Assembly (NCBI RefSeq): GCF_000378305.1
Contig: NZ_KB899538.1
Span: 1,458,001-1,522,000, forward strand
Source: Thioalkalivibrio sp. ALJ12
Lineage (GTDB): Bacteria; Pseudomonadota; Gammaproteobacteria; Ectothiorhodospirales; Ectothiorhodospiraceae
Length of the DNA: 64,000 bases
Reading direction: 5' to 3'
Made by a program: the position numbers and the translations under genes. Positions 62,150 to 64,000 of this stretch are shown one piece after another. How positions within the stretch are numbered: position 1 is the first letter of the stretch; each line of letters begins with the position of its first letter. The notes beneath the pieces are model-generated. The model was not told the origin of the DNA, searched no databases, and saw only the letters and a list, made by a program, of their open reading frames with translations.

Positions 62150-64000
62150 TCAAAGGGAGCTGTATTTCTGGCGCAGGCGCTGGCGCACGATCTCGGCGAC
62201 CGTGTTTACCGCAAAGGTCAGCGCGAACAGGACCAGGGCGGCCAGGAACAGGATGCGGAAGTGGGTACTGCCGACGGCGGCCTCCGGCATCTCCACCGCG
62301 ATGTTCGCGGAGAGCGTGCGCATGCCCTCGAAGATGTTGAAGTTGACCACCGGGGAGTTGCCGGTCGCCATCAGCACGATCATGGTCTCGCCCACCGCGC
62401 GGCCGAAGCCGATCATCACCGCGGAGAAGATCCCGGGGCTGGCGGTCAGCAGCACCACGCGCACCACGGTCTGCCACGGGGTCGCGCCCAGGGCCAGCGA
62501 GCCCTGGGTCAGGTGCCTGGGCACGTTGAACACCGCATCCTCGGAGATCGAGTAGATGGTCGGGATGACCGCGAAGCCCATCGCGATGCCGATCACGAGC
62601 GCATTGCGCTGGTCGTAGGTGATGCCCTGATCGGTCAGCCACTGGCGGGCATCGCCACCGAACATCCAGACCTCGATCAGCGGGCTCATGGAGACCGAGA
62701 ACCAGCCGATGACCAGGATCACCGGGATCAGGATCGCGGCCTCCCAGCCGGCGGGCACGAGATTGCGCAGATTCTCCGGCAGCACACGGGTCCACAGGAA
62801 CGCGGCGACCAGCATGCCCAGCGGTATCAGGATCAGGATGCTGACGACAGCCGGCAGATTGGCCTCGATGAACGGGGCCAGCCACAGCCCGGCGAGGAAG
62901 CCGAGGATGACCGTCGGCAGCGCCTCCATCAGCTCGATCGAGGGTTTGGTGATGCTGCGCATGCGCCGCGACATGAAGTAGGCGCTATAGATCGCCCCCA
63001 TGATCGCCAGCGGGGTGGCGAACAGCATCGCGTAGAACGCGGCCTTGATGGTACCGATGGTCAGGGGCACCAGCGAGAATTTCGGCTCGAACTCGTCGGT
63101 TGCCGAGGACGACTGCCAGACGTAGTCACCCCCGGAGCGGCCCTCGTACCAAACCTTTTGCCACAGTACGTGGAAAGAGACCTCCGGGTGCGGGTTGGAC
63201 AGGTCCTGCAGGTGCCAGGTCTCGTCGTCGTCGATGCCGATCAGCAGGCGGTTGCGCGGGTCGACATACACCCGGTGCAGCGGCTGGTCGGTGATCTGGC
63301 GTTCGATCAGGGTCCGTTGAGAGGTGGAGTAGTGGATCTTGACCTCGCCCTGATCGTCGGCGGTCAGGAAGCCCTTGCGGATGTACTCCGGCTGGGTGTT
63401 GCGAATCAGGCCGGCATGCGACGGGAAATCGCGTACGCGGGTGATGCGATTCACGTTGTCGTCGTCGCGCACCAGCATGTACTGGGCGACCGTGCCGTCG
63501 GAGCCCCCGACGATGATGGAGACCGTGCCGAGCAGATACTCCAGCGAGGTCACCTCGGCATCATCGCCGCGGATCACGCGCTTGCTGTCGACCAGGCTGG
63601 CGCGCGAGGGGTTGTTGATGTCGAAGAAGTGCAGCTGCCCCTGATCGTCGCCGACCAGCATGTGGCGGCCGGTGATATCCAGCAGGATGCGGGTCGGTGT
63701 GGCGCCATCCGGGAGCGAGGGCAGGTCGTAGGCGGAGCGTCGGACCTCGGTCTCGCCGGTCATCATCGAGGTGCGTTTCTCGAAGCGCACCAGCTTGAGA
63801 TCGCCATTCTCCGTCGCAGCGGCGACGCGGATGCCGCTGGAGCCGCGCTGTATGCCGACCACCGAGATCGCGCGGCCGTCGTCGTCCACGTCCAGCAGTG
63901 CGGAGTCTTCGTCCCCCAGGGGGTACACCAGGCTCGGGTCGTACAGACGGCCTTCGGGACTGAAACGCTCGTTGTATTCGTACTCGATGGCCAGTACCTG
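62150..64000 (-). CDS. pstC: Phosphate ABC transporter permease PstC, long form (5' end outside window)
   Basis: 616 residues are visible. The frame stays open through base 64000, so the N-terminus and first membrane helix lie beyond the window. The first 300 or so residues form a WD40/beta-propeller-like region (RILLDITGRHMLVGDDQGQL, IIVGGSDGTVAQYMLV). The permease core follows: FYAMLFATPLAIMGAIYSAY, ELMEALPTVILGFLAGLWLA and LALGATPWQTVVRVVLLTAS (EAA loop), then GRAVGETMIVLMATGNSP. It pairs with long-form PstA. Confidence 0.94.
   Translation of the reverse strand, partial: QVLAIEYEYNERFSPEGRLYDPSLVYPLGDEDSALLDVDDDGRAISVVGIQRGSSGIRVAAATENGDLKLVRFEKRTSMMTGETEVRRSAYDLPSLPDGATPTRILLDITGRHMLVGDDQGQLHFFDINNPSRASLVDSKRVIRGDDAEVTSLEYLLGTVSIIVGGSDGTVAQYMLVRDDDNVNRITRVRDFPSHAGLIRNTQPEYIRKGFLTADDQGEVKIHYSTSQRTLIERQITDQPLHRVYVDPRNRLLIGIDDDETWHLQDLSNPHPEVSFHVLWQKVWYEGRSGGDYVWQSSSATDEFEPKFSLVPLTIGTIKAAFYAMLFATPLAIMGAIYSAYFMSRRMRSITKPSIELMEALPTVILGFLAGLWLAPFIEANLPAVVSILILIPLGMLVAAFLWTRVLPENLRNLVPAGWEAAILIPVILVIGWFSVSMSPLIEVWMFGGDARQWLTDQGITYDQRNALVIGIAMGFAVIPTIYSISEDAVFNVPRHLTQGSLALGATPWQTVVRVVLLTASPGIFSAVMIGFGRAVGETMIVLMATGNSPVVNFNIFEGMRTLSANIAVEMPEAAVGSTHFRILFLAALVLFALTFAVNTVAEIVRQRLRQKYSSL

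Overview
The window reads as chromosomal DNA of a high-GC gammaproteobacterium. The evidence is the conserved order thrS-infC-rpmI-rplT-pheS-pheT-ihfA-merR, a gammaproteobacterial flagellar locus with FlgJ fused to a muramidase, long-form PstC/PstA, and acidic proteins (FlgK and FlgL insertions). A halophilic or haloalkaliphilic member of the Ectothiorhodospiraceae, such as Thioalkalivibrio, is my best guess, but it is an inference without any database search. No prophage, transposase, CRISPR array or integron is visible. The only mobile-looking DNA is a 127-bp MITE-like repeat in the pst operon and one structured non-coding stretch after hvfC.

Layout. 1-11.8 kb: mixed housekeeping genes (methyltransferase, zinc peptidase, large MscS channel, MtgA, DCC-type thiol protein, histidine phosphatase, cardiolipin-synthase-like PLD, yeast-FCY1-like deaminase, a sigma54-preceded Ala/Gln-rich protein, TetR with an AhpD-like protein, AraC regulator). 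12.0-14.7 kb: an Hvf-type RiPP locus (DoxX protein, Cys-repeat precursor, DUF692/MNIO oxidase, DUF2063 partner). This is the most interesting island. Its precursor carries EG[ST]CG repeats rather than the EGKCG of the characterised Haemophilus system. 15-18 kb: SrkA kinase, TVP38 membrane protein and a secreted metallo-beta-lactamase-fold protein lacking two classical zinc ligands. 18-25.5 kb: the translation operon (IF3 with an ATT start), IHF-alpha, MerR regulator and tRNA-Pro(GGG).

25.6-41.2 kb: flagella and chemotaxis. Leftward are ycgR-flgN-flgM and flgA. Rightward are cheV, cheR and flgBCDEFGHIJ-flgKL. I can read sigma54 promoters before flgA and flgB, and sigma28 (FliA) promoters before flgM, cheV and a distant chemoreceptor gene at 54.6 kb. 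This fits a sigma54 to sigma28 flagellar hierarchy.

41.3-58.6 kb: an anchored protein of unknown function, a SIMPL protein, ergothioneine genes (egtC-egtB leftward, egtD rightward), sixA, then ppx and ppk1 facing each other (a Pho box precedes ppk1), argD-argF, sodB, a DASS transporter, a chemoreceptor and small redox or hydrolase genes. 58.7-64 kb: phoU-pstB-pstA-pstC read leftward, with pstC running off the window end. Phosphate import (pst/phoU), polyphosphate synthesis (ppk1 under a likely PhoB site) and polyphosphate breakdown (ppx) lie in one neighbourhood.
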